Shown: positions 62,872 to 64,000 of the stretch, one piece after another
Layout of the letters: each line of letters opens with the position of its first letter
Position numbering within the stretch: position 1 is the stretch's first letter
Assembly: GCF_900176145.1 (NCBI RefSeq)
Contig: NZ_FWWY01000001.1
Span: 2,725,444-2,789,443 of the forward strand
Direction: 5' to 3'
Source of the DNA: Sulfobacillus thermosulfidooxidans DSM 9293
GTDB taxonomy: Bacteria; Bacillota; Sulfobacillia; Sulfobacillales; Sulfobacillaceae
Length of the DNA: 64,000 bases
Notes under the pieces: model-generated
Database searches by the model: none
Told to the model about the DNA's origin: nothing
What the model saw: only the letters and a program-made list of their open reading frames with translations
Translations under genes and position numbers: made by a program

Positions 62872-63335
62872 GACAATGGATTTCCAGCGAATCGGCGTAA
62901 ACCTTCGTTCCTCTCTGCGCTAAATTACGGTGTGATGACGACAGCGTTACCTATTATATAGAAATTTTGTTGAAATGCACGGAGGAATTTGCTGTTAATC
63001 CGTCTCTTTAGTGTGGCCTTTTTTAGAAGAGGAATTTGAGAGTTGAGCGTATGCCGTGACTGTTCAGGTCCCCATTCTTCAGTGTATTATCGTGATGAGA
63101 AAGACGCGGAGAAAGAGGGCGTAGCTTGGATGTTTTGTGCGAAACAGTAGTCCATCTATCGCAAGTGATGCAAAAAACATCTCGAAGCCTGATTGTTCTA
63201 CAAAAGCAAGATGGAAATCATAGAAAAATAACTTAATGTGGTCGACAAGTCGAAATTTTTCAAACATACAAAGATCAATGAGTAATTGTTGAAAGCTATG
63301 ATACGGAGACATGATGAAACGAGGGGAAGAGTATC
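62872..63335. other. Divergent intergenic region, EamA to acetoacetyl-CoA synthetase
   Basis: These 464 bases are AT-rich and have no supported gene. A minus-strand TATAAT (62958-62953) about 82 bases before the EamA start is a candidate -10. A 77-codon minus-strand frame at 63079-63312 lacks a ribosome site. The right end carries the GAGGGGAAG ribosome site of the synthetase. Confidence 0.5.
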
Positions 63336-64000
63336 ATGACCATAGAACATCGGGGACGGATTTTATGGGAACCCAGCCAGGAAATTCGCAAGACAGCCAA
63401 TATTACGCAGTATCAACATTGGCTGCAACAACATTATGGGGTTAATGCGGAAAATTACCACGACTTGTGGAACTGGTCAGTTAATCACATTGACGATTTT
63501 TGGGCTTCGATTTGGCATTACTTTGACATAATGGCCGAGCATGGATACTCTACGGTTCGAACGGGAGAAACGATGCCTGATGTGCATTGGTTTGACGGAG
63601 CGCAGTTGAACTATGCTCAGCATGCCTTACGTTACGCCAATGAGGGTCCTGCTGTTATTTTCCGCCGGGAAGATGGTTATCAAATTGAGTGGTCGTGGCA
63701 AGAGCTGGAAGAACACGTAAGGCGACTACGCGGCGCCTTAGTCGAACTAGGCGTTCAGGCGGGTGACCGGGTGGTCGGCTATTTACCGAATATCCCCCAA
63801 AGTGTTGCGGCTTTTTTGGCGGCAGCAAGCCTAGGAGCAGTATGGTCGAGTTGTTCACCAGATTTCGGTTTTCAAGCGGTCATGGATCGTTTTCAACAAA
63901 TCGAGCCAACCATTTTATTTGCCGTGGACGGCTATTTTTATAATGGAAAAGCGCATAACCGCATTCCTGTCGTTGAGAAACTCCAAGAAAACCTGCCCTC
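63336..64000 (+). CDS. Acetoacetyl-CoA synthetase (partial, runs off the right edge)
   Basis: The first ~221 residues of an AMP-forming acyl-CoA synthetase are present. The N-terminal part (ILWEPSQEIRKTANITQYQ, NYHDLWNWSVNHIDDFW) and WFDGAQLNYAQHAL match acetoacetate-CoA ligases and related long forms, as does GDRVVGYLPNIPQSVAAFLAAASLGAVWSSCSPDFG (core NIPQSVAAFLAAASLGAVWS). The nucleotide loop lies beyond the edge. It would activate acetoacetate or a similar acid with ATP and CoA. ATG 63336 with GAGGGGAAGAGTATC upstream. Confidence 0.88.
   Translation, partial: MTIEHRGRILWEPSQEIRKTANITQYQHWLQQHYGVNAENYHDLWNWSVNHIDDFWASIWHYFDIMAEHGYSTVRTGETMPDVHWFDGAQLNYAQHALRYANEGPAVIFRREDGYQIEWSWQELEEHVRRLRGALVELGVQAGDRVVGYLPNIPQSVAAFLAAASLGAVWSSCSPDFGFQAVMDRFQQIEPTILFAVDGYFYNGKAHNRIPVVEKLQENLP

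Noticed and set aside
63079-63312. Minus-strand 77-codon ORF in the EamA-synthetase gap
   Set aside because: AT-rich, Phe/Leu-rich peptide with no ribosome site or recognisable family.
1-64000. CRISPR arrays, tRNA/rRNA genes, insertion sequences, prophage
   Set aside because: I looked for repeat-spacer patterns, cloverleaf arms, transposase motifs and phage genes and saw none that I could support.

Overview
The window looks like chromosome from a spore-forming member of the Firmicutes. The evidence is a complete spoIIIA operon, spoIVB, spo0A and spoIIM, the SufCDSUB iron-sulfur order, split glycine decarboxylase subunits (gcvPA/gcvPB) and a gene order from aroQ/pepQ/efp to spo0A that closely follows the Bacillus/Clostridia core block. 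Base composition looks near 50 % GC by eye. Together with many TTG/GTG starts and strong AGGAGG-type ribosome sites, this would suit a Sulfobacillus-like lineage. That genus-level guess is inference; no rRNA gene is present to test it.

Layout. 1-1727: a membrane-anchored DUF4012 protein cut by the left edge (minus strand). 2050-9972: a catabolic cluster with a three-subunit molybdenum hydroxylase, an AllA-like ureidoglycolate lyase homologue, a barbiturase/cyanuric-acid-hydrolase-type ring-opening amidohydrolase, an amidase and a deaminase-type amidohydrolase. The enzyme types fit an oxidative route for an N-heterocycle: deaminate, hydroxylate, open the ring, cleave the acyl-urea. This is the most unusual part of the window. 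10138-11538: a SAM-I riboswitch with terminator controlling a Cys/Met-metabolism PLP enzyme. 11552-17038 (minus): sufCDSUB plus a Rieske protein. 17275-22434: yqeG, an unknown gene, and shikimate genes aroE, aroC, aroK, aroB with a prepilin-peptidase-like gene embedded. 22567-28193: glycine cleavage (gcvT, gcvH, gcvPA, gcvPB) and glyA. 28193-35958: aroQ, pepQ, efp, a CD1247-type acidic zinc-ribbon protein and spoIIIAA-AH. 36038-48896: a DsrE-like gene where accB usually lies, then accC, asp23, nusB, a TsaD-like paralogue, folD, xseA, xseB, ispA, dxs, tlyA, nadK, argR and recN. 48898-53096: a PAP2-like protein, a lipid glycosyltransferase, spoIVB, a small membrane protein and spo0A. 53266-58172: leucine dehydrogenase, an unknown two-module protein, an N-terminally extended Hfq, nudF, a double-HTH regulator and spoIIM. 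58530-64000: pxpBC without pxpA, a gene-poor stretch with a possible gene relic, a YciI/SDR pair, an EamA transporter and the start of an acetoacetyl-CoA synthetase.

Working together. The glycine cleavage genes, glyA and folD feed one-carbon units. The aro genes make chorismate. dxs/ispA supply isoprenoid precursors. The Suf system provides Fe-S clusters, which the molybdenum hydroxylase needs. The sporulation genes cover mother-cell/forespore engulfment signalling (spoIIIA, spoIIM, spoIVB) and the master regulator Spo0A. Translational coupling by ATGA/TGATG overlaps is frequent. I found no tRNA, rRNA, CRISPR array or insertion sequence.
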